A stretch of DNA of 64,000 bases, from contig NZ_FCOI02000008.1 in the NCBI RefSeq assembly GCF_001544795.2, forward strand, positions 186,001 through 250,000, written 5' to 3'. Below the pieces are notes generated by a model. The model made no database searches and had not been told where the DNA came from. It saw nothing but the letters and a program-made list of their open reading frames with translations. Below, piece by piece: positions 24,775-33,215 of the stretch (within the stretch, counting starts at the first letter, position 1; every line of letters begins with the position of its first letter). The position numbers were made by a program, and so were the translations under genes. The DNA is from Caballeronia temeraria. GTDB taxonomy: Bacteria; Pseudomonadota; Gammaproteobacteria; Burkholderiales; Burkholderiaceae.

Positions 24775-26997
24775 CTACATCTTCACGGTTTGCAGCAGCG
24801 CTTGCAGGTCGTCGATATTGAATGGCTTTGAAAGAATCGTCACGCCGACATGTTTCGCACGTTCGAGCTCGTCGGCATAGCCTGTCATGAGCGCGATCGT
24901 TTGTCGTGGCCACTTCCGGCGAACTTTCTCGGCGACATCGATACCGCTATTCAATCCCGGCATCTGTACATCCGAAAGAATGAGGTCGAAGGTTGCGCCA
25001 TCCTCGAGGAGATTAAGCGCGGCATCGCCGGTCAGCTCGTGCCGCGATTGCCAACCGAACACTTCCAGAACTGCAGAAAGTCCGGCCGCGACCTCTTCGT
25101 TATCCTCGACAAGCAGAATCGAACCTTTCATGGGCGCTGCCGTGGGCGCAGGTGCGAGAGGCGATGCGACAGAATGCTTCGCGGCGCTTTGCGTCGAACG
25201 CGGGAGGAAGAGCGACACGGTCGTGCCTTCTCCGACGATGCTCTCGATACGCGCGGTTCCGCCTGCCTGCTCGCACATCGCGATGACCTGAGCGAGACCG
25301 AGTCCCGTGCCCGCATTGGCGGCTTTCGTCGTGTAGAGCGGCTCAAAGGCGCGCTGCACGACCGCGGGCGCCATGCCAACGCCAGTGTCCGAGCAGGCGA
25401 TGAGCACATATTCGCCTGGCTTGAGATTGCTGCCTGCCGTGTCGACGACGATATTCTCGCAGCGGACAACGAATTGTCCTCCGTGCGGCATGGCATCTTT
25501 GGCGTTGACTGCAAGGTTGATTAACGCTGACTGCAACTCGGAAGGGTCGACATAAATCGGCCAGGTCGATTTGGGCGCGTCGATATGCAGGCTGATGCGG
25601 TCGCTGAGCGACATCCGGATCAGCGACGCGTCCTGTTCGAGCCATGCGCCGACATTGACGACTTCCTGGCGCAGGGGTTGTTTGCGAGCCACGCTGAGCA
25701 GCCTCCGCGCCAGCGCTTCGGCCGTGACAGAGGCTCGTTCGACCGCTACGACCTCTTTCTCGAGTCCGTTGAATCCTTTGCGCCGCGCCAGCTCCATGTT
25801 GGCTTTCACGACCATCAGCAAGTTATTGAAATCGTGTGCAACGTTCGCCACCAGATTACCCAGCGCGCCCATACGCTTCATCTGACGCGTCGTTTCCTCG
25901 GCCGAAAGACGCATTCCGAATTCCGCTTTCCATCGTTCCCATGCCGTTCGCTCTCGTCTGAGCCGAGTCAGGCTGAACGCGACCAGCAGCCAGATGCCGA
26001 CGCATGGAACGAGCGTGGCGACGGCGATAAGACCGTCATGTTTCAGCCACCTCGTCATCACGGTGGAAACGGGGATGCCGCTCGTCACATAGAGCGGGTA
26101 GTCGCCCACCTGTCGATAAACAAGCAGTTTCCGGACGCCATCGAGCGTCGAAAAAACCCTGAGGCGTCCGCTTTTGCCGTTGACGTGCACGGCCTCCACC
26201 AGAGGTTGATTGTTCGTAGGCGGCCTGCGTGCTTGCGGGGCAGGAAATCGGACGAGCGTCGTGCCGTCACCCCGAAAGAGGCCGATGGTCAGGGCGCTGT
26301 CATGGATCGTCAGCCGCTGATAGAAAGACAGGAAATAGTCCCGTCGAAGCGAAATGACCAGGGCGCCGAGATATCGGCCTGCGCGGTCGTAGCGTGGGAA
26401 CGTAAGGTTGAAGACATCGATGACCGGGGCCGCGGTGCGTTCGGGCTGCGAAACGGCCATCTTTGCGCCGCCTGCAGGTCTGTCAGCAAAACTGACGAGG
26501 TGCTCGTCTATCGATTGCAGTCCGACCGGGTAGGCACTGCTGCTAGCTAAAAGATTTCTATTGCGTCCAAACAGCGTGATCGAGGCGACCGACGGCAATC
26601 GTTGCGCCGTGTCCGCCAGAAAGTCGTGGAGCGACTTCTGCCGCGCGCGGATTTCCGCGTCTCCGTCGCCGCCCACCATGGTCAGCACGCGAAGCGACAC
26701 CTCCTGACTGACATCGAAGACCTTCACCGCCTGCTCTTCCGCGACTCTCGAAAGGCGGTCGATGCCTTCCGACGAGTCGGAAATTCGACTTTGATAGCCG
26801 AAATAGCCATAAACAGCCAAAAAAAGCAGAGGCGTGACGATCGAGGCGATCAGGGTCGCGATGAGCATGCGGCGCGTCGTTCCGAAGTCGCGTGGCGGCA
26901 CGGGCATGTCCAGCGCGGAGCCGTCCGGATGGGATGTTTCCGGATGAATGATCATGGGAATTGCGTGACGTCTCGGGAACGGGAAGTCTATGGACAT
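24775..26997 (-). CDS. Hybrid sensor histidine kinase with periplasmic sensor domain and receiver
   Basis: 740 residues (a start at 26955 is possible). Order: transmembrane span about 44-66; a periplasmic Cache-like sensor about 70-320; a second span 322-344; HisKA-type dimerisation domain with phospho-acceptor His388 (NVAHDFNNLL); HATPase with Asn498, DTGVGM and GTGLGLAQV; and a C-terminal receiver (about 626-740) with Asp676 in LSDVQMPG and Lys in SKPF. No cognate output regulator lies next to it, so it probably phosphorylates a distant regulator, or the receiver acts as a phosphate sink. HDFNN is typical of the group that signals through such receivers. Confidence 0.9.
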   Translation of the reverse strand: MSIDFPFPRRHAIPMIIHPETSHPDGSALDMPVPPRDFGTTRRMLIATLIASIVTPLLFLAVYGYFGYQSRISDSSEGIDRLSRVAEEQAVKVFDVSQEVSLRVLTMVGGDGDAEIRARQKSLHDFLADTAQRLPSVASITLFGRNRNLLASSSAYPVGLQSIDEHLVSFADRPAGGAKMAVSQPERTAAPVIDVFNLTFPRYDRAGRYLGALVISLRRDYFLSFYQRLTIHDSALTIGLFRGDGTTLVRFPAPQARRPPTNNQPLVEAVHVNGKSGRLRVFSTLDGVRKLLVYRQVGDYPLYVTSGIPVSTVMTRWLKHDGLIAVATLVPCVGIWLLVAFSLTRLRRERTAWERWKAEFGMRLSAEETTRQMKRMGALGNLVANVAHDFNNLLMVVKANMELARRKGFNGLEKEVVAVERASVTAEALARRLLSVARKQPLRQEVVNVGAWLEQDASLIRMSLSDRISLHIDAPKSTWPIYVDPSELQSALINLAVNAKDAMPHGGQFVVRCENIVVDTAGSNLKPGEYVLIACSDTGVGMAPAVVQRAFEPLYTTKAANAGTGLGLAQVIAMCEQAGGTARIESIVGEGTTVSLFLPRSTQSAAKHSVASPLAPAPTAAPMKGSILLVEDNEEVAAGLSAVLEVFGWQSRHELTGDAALNLLEDGATFDLILSDVQMPGLNSGIDVAEKVRRKWPRQTIALMTGYADELERAKHVGVTILSKPFNIDDLQALLQTVKM

Positions 26998-27128
26998 GTC
27001 CCGAAAGCGTCAAATGCGGTCCGGAGGTGCGAAGAAAAATGGGAGCGGCGAGCACGCGATATTCGAACGAGAATAGCGCCGAAAAGCGGATAGAATCGCC
27101 GGCAAGACCGGCCGCGAGGAGGTTCGCG

Positions 27129-28268
27129 ATGACTCGAAACGTTCTGATTTCCGGCGCTGGCGTCGCTGGGCTGGCCGCTGCCTTCTGGCTGGACCGTGCG
27201 GGGTTCGATGTCACGCTCGTGGAACGTTCCGACGGATTCCGGCGCGGCGGTCAGGCCATCGATATTCGCGGCGTCGCGCTAGACGTCATGCGGGCGATGG
27301 GCTTGCTCGACGATGCACGCGCGTTGCGCACGCAACTCAAAGGCATGTCGATGCTCGACGCCGATGGGAACGAGATACATCGCACTGAGGAACGCACGTA
27401 CAGCGCGGGCCGTCTCGACAGCACCGACATCGAGATCTTTCGCGACGACCTCTGCGAACTTCTGATGAACGCATTGAGCGCGAACGTCGAGTTCGTCTAC
27501 GGCGACAGCATTCGTGCGATAGACCCGCGCGAGGACAGTGTCCGCGTCGCGTTCGCAGGCGGCGCGGACCGTTCTTTCGACCTTTTGATCGGCGCGGACG
27601 GAATCTACTCGAACGTTCGCAAGCACGTGTTCGACGCTGAAGCGGCGGTTGTTTTCCCGCTAGGTGTCGTGCTTGCCCTGTTTTCGACGCCCAATTTCAT
27701 CGGGCTCGATGACTGGCAGATCGGGCACAGGGTGGAAGAGTTTGGTTACGTCATCTATCCGAGCCGGGATAAGCGCGAGTTGCGCATCGGTGCGGGCTTT
27801 GCGGCGCCAGAACCGCCTTTGTCCCGAGCCGATGTCGAAGCTCAGAAGCGAGTTGTATCGGAGGCCTGCGCGCATCTGAAAGGCGATTTTCCCCGGTTCA
27901 TCGATGCGATGAGGCGCACGGACCAGTTCTACTACAACGAACTCGCGCAGATCCACATGCCTTCGTGGTCGAAGGGCCATGTCGTGCTGCTCGGCGATGC
28001 GGCGCACTGTGCATCGCCGTTTTCGGGGCAGGGCACGAGTCTGGCGCTCGTCGGCGCGTTCGTGCTCGCGCATGAACTCGTGCGCAATGGACAGGATTTC
28101 GCGCAAGCCTTTGCCGCCTACGAGAACCGCATGCGTCCGTATGTCGACCTCAACCAGGCGCTGGTCGATCCCGAGCGCCAGGGTCCGGTCCCGGACGAGC
28201 AACTGGACGCAGCGAAGAACGGAATCGACTTGACCGATCTGCTCACCGAACCGATCGGAGAACGGTAG
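27129..28268 (+). CDS. FAD-dependent aromatic-type monooxygenase
   Basis: 379 residues from ATG 27129, with AGGAGG seven bases upstream; the longer frame from 26961 overlaps the histidine kinase start. GAGVAGLAAAFWL (about 9-21) and ERSDGFRRGG bind FAD, DLLIGADGIYSNVR is the DG motif, and GHVVLLGDAAHCASPFSGQG contains the GD motif. This is the p-hydroxybenzoate hydroxylase/TetX-like class A flavin monooxygenase group. It probably hydroxylates a small aromatic or polyketide-like compound using NAD(P)H. It has no co-directional partner gene. Confidence 0.88.
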   Translation: MTRNVLISGAGVAGLAAAFWLDRAGFDVTLVERSDGFRRGGQAIDIRGVALDVMRAMGLLDDARALRTQLKGMSMLDADGNEIHRTEERTYSAGRLDSTDIEIFRDDLCELLMNALSANVEFVYGDSIRAIDPREDSVRVAFAGGADRSFDLLIGADGIYSNVRKHVFDAEAAVVFPLGVVLALFSTPNFIGLDDWQIGHRVEEFGYVIYPSRDKRELRIGAGFAAPEPPLSRADVEAQKRVVSEACAHLKGDFPRFIDAMRRTDQFYYNELAQIHMPSWSKGHVVLLGDAAHCASPFSGQGTSLALVGAFVLAHELVRNGQDFAQAFAAYENRMRPYVDLNQALVDPERQGPVPDEQLDAAKNGIDLTDLLTEPIGER

Positions 28269-28298
28269 AAGCTGCGACCAGAACGCGCGGCGTCATCT

Positions 28299-28637
28299 TC
28301 AACTGCCGTCGTGCGTCTCGCCACGGTCGCCAAAACGCGCGAGCCTTTTGCGCAAGGCGTCGATCTGGTCGAGCAAATCCAGCGCCAGTGCGACGCCCGG
28401 CGCATTCAATTCCAGATCGGTCTTCAGCCGTTGCGCGGTGATGGCGCGACCTAGGCACGTGCCACTGAACCGCCACTCCTCCACGCCCGCGCCCTGCGGC
28501 TCGAACGCGCCTTCCTCGACCCATCGGGCGAAATCATCGCGCGATGCGCCCGTGATGCGGCACAACTCGACCAGCGTGAACTCGATGCGTTCCTCGACGA
28601 TCTCGCCGTGCAGATGAGAGGGATCGTTTCCGTTCAT
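28299..28637 (-). CDS. cbpM: Chaperone modulatory protein CbpM
   Basis: 112 residues from ATG 28637, with AGGTGA six bases upstream and overlapping the CbpA stop by a few bases. The sequence has the MerR-like helical form of CbpM (FTLVELCRITGASRDDFARWVEEG, then a C-terminal LDLLDQIDALRKRLARF helix). CbpM binds the J-domain of CbpA and inhibits its co-chaperone and DNA-binding activity. Position directly after cbpA supports the call. Confidence 0.85.
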   Translation of the reverse strand: MNGNDPSHLHGEIVEERIEFTLVELCRITGASRDDFARWVEEGAFEPQGAGVEEWRFSGTCLGRAITAQRLKTDLELNAPGVALALDLLDQIDALRKRLARFGDRGETHDGS

Positions 28638-28642
28638 GATGG

Positions 28643-29566
28643 TCACCTGTAAAAATGCGCGCGCGGATCGAAATCGAGCGCCTTGCGCATCTCGGCGTAG
28701 GCGGTCCGTTTAGCGTCGGTATCGGCGGGAGGCAGGACGATGCCCAGCATCACGTAGAAATCGCCGGGAGGATTGCCGGGAATGCCTCGCCCTTTGAGTC
28801 TGAGACGCCGGCCCGCCGACGACCCTGCGGGAACCGTCACGGTGACGTCTCCCGAAGGCGTGGGCACGACGACTTCGGCACCGAGCGCGGCTTCCCACGG
28901 AGCCAGAGGAAGGTCGGTCGTCACGTCGCGGCCATCGATGCGGTAGCGCTTGGGCGCGTCGACTTCGATCTCCAGGAACAGATCGCCCCGCGGCGCGTTG
29001 CCCACGCCCGGGCCGCCCTGACCGGCGAGCCGCAGCCGCTGACCGTCGAGGATGCCTGTCGGTATGGCGACATCGAGGGTGCGCGTCTGATACGTGATGT
29101 CTCCGTGATCGTCGATCGTCGGCATTTGCAGGGATAGCGTCCGCTGCGCGCCGTTGTAGATGTCTTCCAGGCTGACGGTCACCCGCGCGTGAAGGTCTTC
29201 GCCGGGCCACTCGGGTGCGTAGGAGCGTGCCGGCCGGCGTGCGTGCTTGCCGAACAGGTCGCTGAAAAAGTCTTCGGCGTCCTGTGTGTCTCCGGCGCTG
29301 CCAAAACCGTCGCTGGCCTGCGCACGAGGGCGGATTTCCTCGCCGTCCCGGAGGTCGGTGCCGAGCGCATCGAACGCCGCGCGCTTCTCGGGATCCTTGA
29401 GAACCTGATAGGCCTCGCCGATTTCCTTGAAACGCACTTCGGCGTTCGTGTCTTTATTGAGGTCCGGATGAAACTTGCGCGCGAGCTTGCGATAAGCGGT
29501 CTTGATCTCCGCTTCGGTAGCGCTTCGCGGAACGCCCATGGCGGCGTAGTAATCCCTGTATTTCAT
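28643..29566 (-). CDS. cbpA: Curved-DNA-binding protein CbpA (DnaJ family co-chaperone)
   Basis: 307 residues. An N-terminal J-domain (YRDYYAAMGVPRSATEAEIK, then HPD near residues 33-35) is followed by a Gly/Asp-rich linker and two DnaJ C-terminal substrate-binding domains. There is no Cys-rich zinc-finger domain, which separates CbpA from DnaJ. It stimulates DnaK and binds curved DNA. GGGAAACG precedes the ATG. It overlaps cbpM, its regulator. Confidence 0.9.
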   Translation of the reverse strand: MKYRDYYAAMGVPRSATEAEIKTAYRKLARKFHPDLNKDTNAEVRFKEIGEAYQVLKDPEKRAAFDALGTDLRDGEEIRPRAQASDGFGSAGDTQDAEDFFSDLFGKHARRPARSYAPEWPGEDLHARVTVSLEDIYNGAQRTLSLQMPTIDDHGDITYQTRTLDVAIPTGILDGQRLRLAGQGGPGVGNAPRGDLFLEIEVDAPKRYRIDGRDVTTDLPLAPWEAALGAEVVVPTPSGDVTVTVPAGSSAGRRLRLKGRGIPGNPPGDFYVMLGIVLPPADTDAKRTAYAEMRKALDFDPRAHFYR

Positions 29567-30150
29567 CGTTTCCCTTATCGTCCAATGAATCGATTTCGGG
29601 TAGATGGCCTATCGGCTAGGCGTGACGATCGATGAACAACTATACAAGGAAGCGGCGCGACGTGTTTCGGACTAAGGTCCGCGCTTGACCATCGAGCGCG
29701 CGAGTTTTCGTGCCTGATCCTCGACGATCGCTGAGAACATTCCGGAGTTGCAGAGGCTCCTCGCAAGCGCCGAGGTCGTCCGCATGATTCATGCACGCGT
29801 GTCGAGCTCGGCGCTTGCGTGCCGCATGGTGCAGTCGGCGGGAAGACGCGCGATCGACGGCACATCCTTCGGCCTGGCGACTTCCTACGACGAGCAACGC
29901 GGCGGCACGAACGCGGCGGCGAATTTCTTCGATGGCGTCACGCCGCTTCACATCACATCGAGCGGGGACAAAGACGCGCGTCTTCAGGCCAACGGCTACG
30001 TCAACGTGATGGGCGTCAAGCTGGGCGGCAGATGGATTGGCCGTCGCGTGAGCTCGGATGCCGCCGACGGGACATCTTGCCACTTGCCGAGCACATGGAG
30101 CAGCATCGCGTGACGCCGCGCGCGAACATCTCTCTGCCGATGCTCAGACG
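29567..30150. other. Gene-poor region between cbpA and the sigma-54 region
   Basis: About 580 bases hold no gene I can defend. Open frames exist on both strands, but none has a convincing start or conserved domain. Part of one plus-strand frame (29838-30077) looks like a porin relic and is listed separately. The cbpA promoter is expected at the left end. Confidence 0.5.
29838..30077 (+). pseudogene. Possible relic of a Gram-negative porin
   Basis: An open stretch of about 80 residues contains GTSFGLATSYDEQRGG, then YVNVMGVKLGGRWIGRRVSSD, with the alternating polar/hydrophobic pattern of beta-barrel strands and resemblance to Burkholderia trimeric porins, which have VKLGGGWIGRRV-like strands. 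There is no signal peptide, start signal or C-terminal Phe, and the length is under a quarter of a porin. The resemblance is from memory of the family only. Confidence 0.35.
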
Positions 30151-30193
30151 GGTGTCAAGGCATCGGACGTTCGATGTCCGATTCCTTGACACC
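30151..30193. promoter_or_regulatory. 18-bp-arm inverted repeat, possible activator site upstream of sigma-54 promoter
   Basis: Arms at 30151-30168 and 30176-30193 pair at 17 of 18 positions around a 7-base loop, beginning GGTGTCAAGG and ending CCTTGACACC. No T-run follows on either strand, so a terminator is unlikely. The centre lies about 97 bases before the predicted transcription start of the downstream operon, a normal place for a sigma-54 enhancer-binding protein site. Confidence 0.5.
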
Positions 30194-30210
30194 TCAACAC
30201 GAATAATCAC

Positions 30211-30239
30211 CTCAACTGTTGAGAACGCGGGCGTTCTCA
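30211..30239. repeat. Two overlapping short inverted repeats
   Basis: CTCAACTGTTGAG (30211-30223) is symmetrical about its central T. Overlapping it, TGAGAACG (30220-30227) faces CGTTCTCA (30232-30239) across CGGG. They sit immediately upstream of the -24 element and may be part of activator or repressor control, or alternative hairpins. Confidence 0.45.
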
Positions 30240-30242
30240 GAT

Positions 30243-30258
30243 TGGCATAGCCCTTGCA
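30243..30258 (+). promoter_or_regulatory. Sigma-54 (-24/-12) promoter
   Basis: TTGGCATAGCCCTTGCA has GG at 30244-30245 and GC at 30256-30257, the exact spacing of the sigma-54 consensus (TGGCAC-N5-TTGC). Transcription would start near 30269, about 20 bases before the ATG at 30289, leaving room for the AAAGGAG ribosome-binding site. Confidence 0.65.
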
Positions 30259-30288
30259 GAACACTCCACTACGCGAAAGGAGTGAATC

Positions 30289-30870
30289 ATGCAATGGACT
30301 ACGTCAGCAAGCCAGCGAAGCGCCGTTCGCCTCCTTGGCGCAACGAGCCTCGCCGCTGCTCTGGTGCTGAGCGCAAGTTGCGCGGCGCAAACGGACGCTA
30401 TCGCACCATCGGCCCCGCCGCCTGTCTCCGCAGACGCGCCTCCGCCTCCGCCGCCTCCAATACTTCCATCGGCAACGGCTGTCGCTCCGCCTCCTCCGGT
30501 TCCCTGCGCGCGGCCGATCGCCGGCGCCGTCTCGATCGCCACGATGCAAGCGACGGTATCGCGCTTTCTGACGAATCCGGATGGGGATGTCGACGGCTTT
30601 CTCACCATCGATGGACGACTCGTGCGCTTTCCGCCGCACATGGGCACGCAACTGACTGCGACCGTTCGCCAAGGCGACAACGTGCAACTGAGCGGCTGGC
30701 ACGGCGCTTCAAGCGACATCGTTCGGTTCGCCGGGCAACCTCACTCAGATCTACGACCGCGCGCCGCCCGCACCTTGATCGAGCGCGATCCGAACCAGGC
30801 ATGGCTGACGATGAAGATCGGAAAGCATTCAAGAACGAGCACTTTAACTATGGAGCATTCGTCATGTTGA
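30289..30870 (+). CDS. Exported proline-rich hypothetical protein with OB-like domain
   Basis: 193 residues from ATG 30289 with AAAGGAG upstream. A hydrophobic signal sequence (LLGATSLAAALVLSASC, possibly lipid-modified though the lipobox is imperfect) is followed by a Pro/Ala-rich linker (about 38-75) and a compact domain of about 80 residues containing FLTNPDGDVDGFLTIDG, VRFPPHMGTQL and GDNVQLSGW, suggestive of a small beta-barrel. The last 30 residues overlap the metallophosphoesterase start and look less ordered. It is the first gene after the sigma-54 promoter. Function unknown. Confidence 0.65.
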   Translation: MQWTTSASQRSAVRLLGATSLAAALVLSASCAAQTDAIAPSAPPPVSADAPPPPPPPILPSATAVAPPPPVPCARPIAGAVSIATMQATVSRFLTNPDGDVDGFLTIDGRLVRFPPHMGTQLTATVRQGDNVQLSGWHGASSDIVRFAGQPHSDLRPRAARTLIERDPNQAWLTMKIGKHSRTSTLTMEHSSC

Positions 30871-31979
30871 GTTGGGTGCACTTCGGGGACCTTCATGCCT
30901 CGAACGACGACCGCTATGAAAGTCTGAACCATCTGAGATCGATGATCCATTCGGTCAATGTGCACTTGGCCGACCGTATCGATTTTGCGTTCCTGCCGGG
31001 AGACAACGCGAACAACGGCACGCCTGAGCAGTTCGAGCGCATCGCAGCGGAAGTATCCGGACTCCGCGTGCCGCTCTACGCGATTCCTGGCGATCACGAC
31101 TTCGAGCCGGGACATCTGGAAGCCTTCAACGCCTTTGCGAACATGAAACTGCCGATGTCGCGCGTCGTGAATGGTCACCGATGCATCTTTCTGGACGTGG
31201 TCTCGGCGGGTCGTGGTGGTCCGGATTTCCGGCTCTCGAGGCTCGATGGCGTATGGCTAAGCAAGGAACTCTACGCGTCAGCGCAAGATCAGGAGCCGCC
31301 AGTCGTATTCATGCATGCGTATCCGGGCGATGTGTTTGACGGGTCGTCGCTCGCTTATGCGTTTGCGCGCGCCAACGTCGCCGTGGTCGATACGGGTCAC
31401 ACCCACTACAACGAACTGCTCAATGATGGCTGGGTGGTCTACGCGGCGACGCGTTCCACGGGGCAGATCGAAGAAGACAGCGGTCGTCCGGGCTTCTCGG
31501 TGGCGGCTGTCGATGGCGGCGTCGTAAGCTGGAAATTCCATCCTTACGATGCGAAGTGGCCATTTGTCATGATCACGCGGCCGGCTGACCGGCGGCTGCA
31601 TCGCAGTCGCTCCACACCCGGTTCCGCGAGCGATAGCGTGGTTCGCGTGCTCGTTTCCGATGACGACGTGGTGTCCGTCATCGGCGAGTTGGACGGCATG
31701 CCCATTGAATTCGCGCCCAGCGTCGATGACGTGGGTATATGGGAAGCGCCTCTGCCTGCTGTGACCGCGAGTTATCGCAGGACATTGATTGCCACGGCTC
31801 ATACATCGGATGGGCGAATCGGCGTGGACTCCATCGAGCTCGCGCCTGTCGGCAGCGCCGCAAGCCACCTCAAAGATCAGTCCGCGCTCGGAACCGATGC
31901 ACACGCAGTCGATCCCTGGCCTGAACACGGCATCCTCGGTTCACAACTGGGGCCCAACAAGAACGGACGTCATTGGTGA
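30864..31979 (+). CDS. Metallophosphoesterase (calcineurin-like)
   Basis: 371 residues from ATG 30864, with GGAG nine bases upstream, overlapping the preceding stop. The five family blocks are present: FGDLH, LPGDNANN, IPGDHDFEPGH, MHAYPGD and DTGHTHYNE, supplying the binuclear metal ligands. A C-terminal beta-rich region (about 250-371) is unassigned. There is no signal peptide. It is probably a phosphodiesterase or phosphatase working with the transporters encoded downstream; the substrate is unknown. Confidence 0.87.
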   Translation: MLSWVHFGDLHASNDDRYESLNHLRSMIHSVNVHLADRIDFAFLPGDNANNGTPEQFERIAAEVSGLRVPLYAIPGDHDFEPGHLEAFNAFANMKLPMSRVVNGHRCIFLDVVSAGRGGPDFRLSRLDGVWLSKELYASAQDQEPPVVFMHAYPGDVFDGSSLAYAFARANVAVVDTGHTHYNELLNDGWVVYAATRSTGQIEEDSGRPGFSVAAVDGGVVSWKFHPYDAKWPFVMITRPADRRLHRSRSTPGSASDSVVRVLVSDDDVVSVIGELDGMPIEFAPSVDDVGIWEAPLPAVTASYRRTLIATAHTSDGRIGVDSIELAPVGSAASHLKDQSALGTDAHAVDPWPEHGILGSQLGPNKNGRHW

Positions 31980-31982
31980 TCC

Positions 31983-33215
31983 ATGAATCCCCTATACGCG
32001 CTAGAAGGGCTGAACTTCTTCATGGCCGACGTGCAGGCAGGCATCGGGCCTTTTCTCGGTGTTTTCCTGCAGGCGCACGGTTGGCATGCGGAGGCGATCG
32101 GGACCGTCATGACGCTGGGTGGCATCGCCGGCATGCTGGCCACGTCGCCGGCCGGCGCATTGGTGGATGCTACCCATCACAAGCGCGGCGTCATCGTGAT
32201 CGCAGGCGTGATGACGACGCTTGCATCGCTCGTGCTGTGGGTCTCGCACAGCTACTGGATGGTCGCCGCTTCTCAGATCTTCACCGCGGTAACAGGCGCG
32301 GCCCTGGGCCCCGCCGTCGCCGGCGTGACATTGGGAATCGTGCGCGAAAAAGGATTCGATAAGCAGTTCGGGCGCAACCAGGTGGCCAATCACGCGGGCA
32401 ACGTCGCAGGTGCCGCGCTTTCCGGTTGGCTCGGGTGGCGATACGGCTTCGGCGCGGTGTTCGTGCTTGCCGGCGTGTTCGGCGTGATGACGGTGATCTC
32501 GACACTGCTCATCCGGCGCGATTCGATCGATCACGACAGCGCGCGCGGCCTGAGCGGTTCATCGCCCACCGAGCACGAGCAGGCGAGCGGCTTTCGGGTG
32601 CTGCTGACGTGCCGGCCCATCTTGCTCCTCGCTGCCTCACTGGCGATGTTCCACTTGGGCAACGCCGCGATGCTGCCGCTCTACGGACTGGCGGTCGTAG
32701 CGGCGCATCAAGGCGATCCCAGTGCGTTCACCGCGCAAACCATCGTGGTTGCGCAACTCGTGATGGTCGTCGCAGCGGTCTTTGCGAACCGTCTCATCCA
32801 GCGAATCGGCTACTGGGGCGTGATCCTGATCACGTTTCTGGCGCTGCCGGCGCGCGGGCTCGTGGCGGGAATGTTCATCACGGCATGGGGCGTGTGGCCC
32901 GTGCAGGCCCTCGACGGAATCGGAGCGGGCTTGCAAAGCGTGGCGGTGCCTGCATTGGTCGTGCGATTGCTTCAGGGAACCGGCCGGGTGAACGTGGGGC
33001 AGGGCGTGGTGATGACCGTGCAGGGCATAGGTGCCGCCCTTAGCCCGGCATTGGGCGGCGTGCTGGCCCAGCATTTCGGTTATGCAACGGCGTTTTTCGT
33101 GCTCGGGGCCGTCTCGACCGGCTCGCTCGCACTTTGGCTTCTCTTCGGCGCATCGCTTAAAAAGGCGTGCGGCTTTGAACGCGACGTCACCCAAGATTCC
33201 ACATTGGCAACATGA
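31983..33215 (+). CDS. MFS transporter
   Basis: 410 residues with about twelve membrane spans. The first starts at MNPLYALEGLNFFMADVQAG; GALVDATHHKRGVIV is the family A-motif loop between spans 2 and 3. The sequence resembles uncharacterised MFS exporters found beside metallophosphoesterases in proteobacteria. It starts three bases after the metallophosphoesterase stop and overlaps the next gene by ATGA, so it is translated with them. Substrate unknown. Confidence 0.87.
   Translation: MNPLYALEGLNFFMADVQAGIGPFLGVFLQAHGWHAEAIGTVMTLGGIAGMLATSPAGALVDATHHKRGVIVIAGVMTTLASLVLWVSHSYWMVAASQIFTAVTGAALGPAVAGVTLGIVREKGFDKQFGRNQVANHAGNVAGAALSGWLGWRYGFGAVFVLAGVFGVMTVISTLLIRRDSIDHDSARGLSGSSPTEHEQASGFRVLLTCRPILLLAASLAMFHLGNAAMLPLYGLAVVAAHQGDPSAFTAQTIVVAQLVMVVAAVFANRLIQRIGYWGVILITFLALPARGLVAGMFITAWGVWPVQALDGIGAGLQSVAVPALVVRLLQGTGRVNVGQGVVMTVQGIGAALSPALGGVLAQHFGYATAFFVLGAVSTGSLALWLLFGASLKKACGFERDVTQDSTLAT

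Noticed and set aside
30151..30193. Rho-independent terminator
   Set aside because: The stem is strong, but no T-run follows on either strand and it lies upstream of a sigma-54 promoter, so a protein-binding site is more likely.
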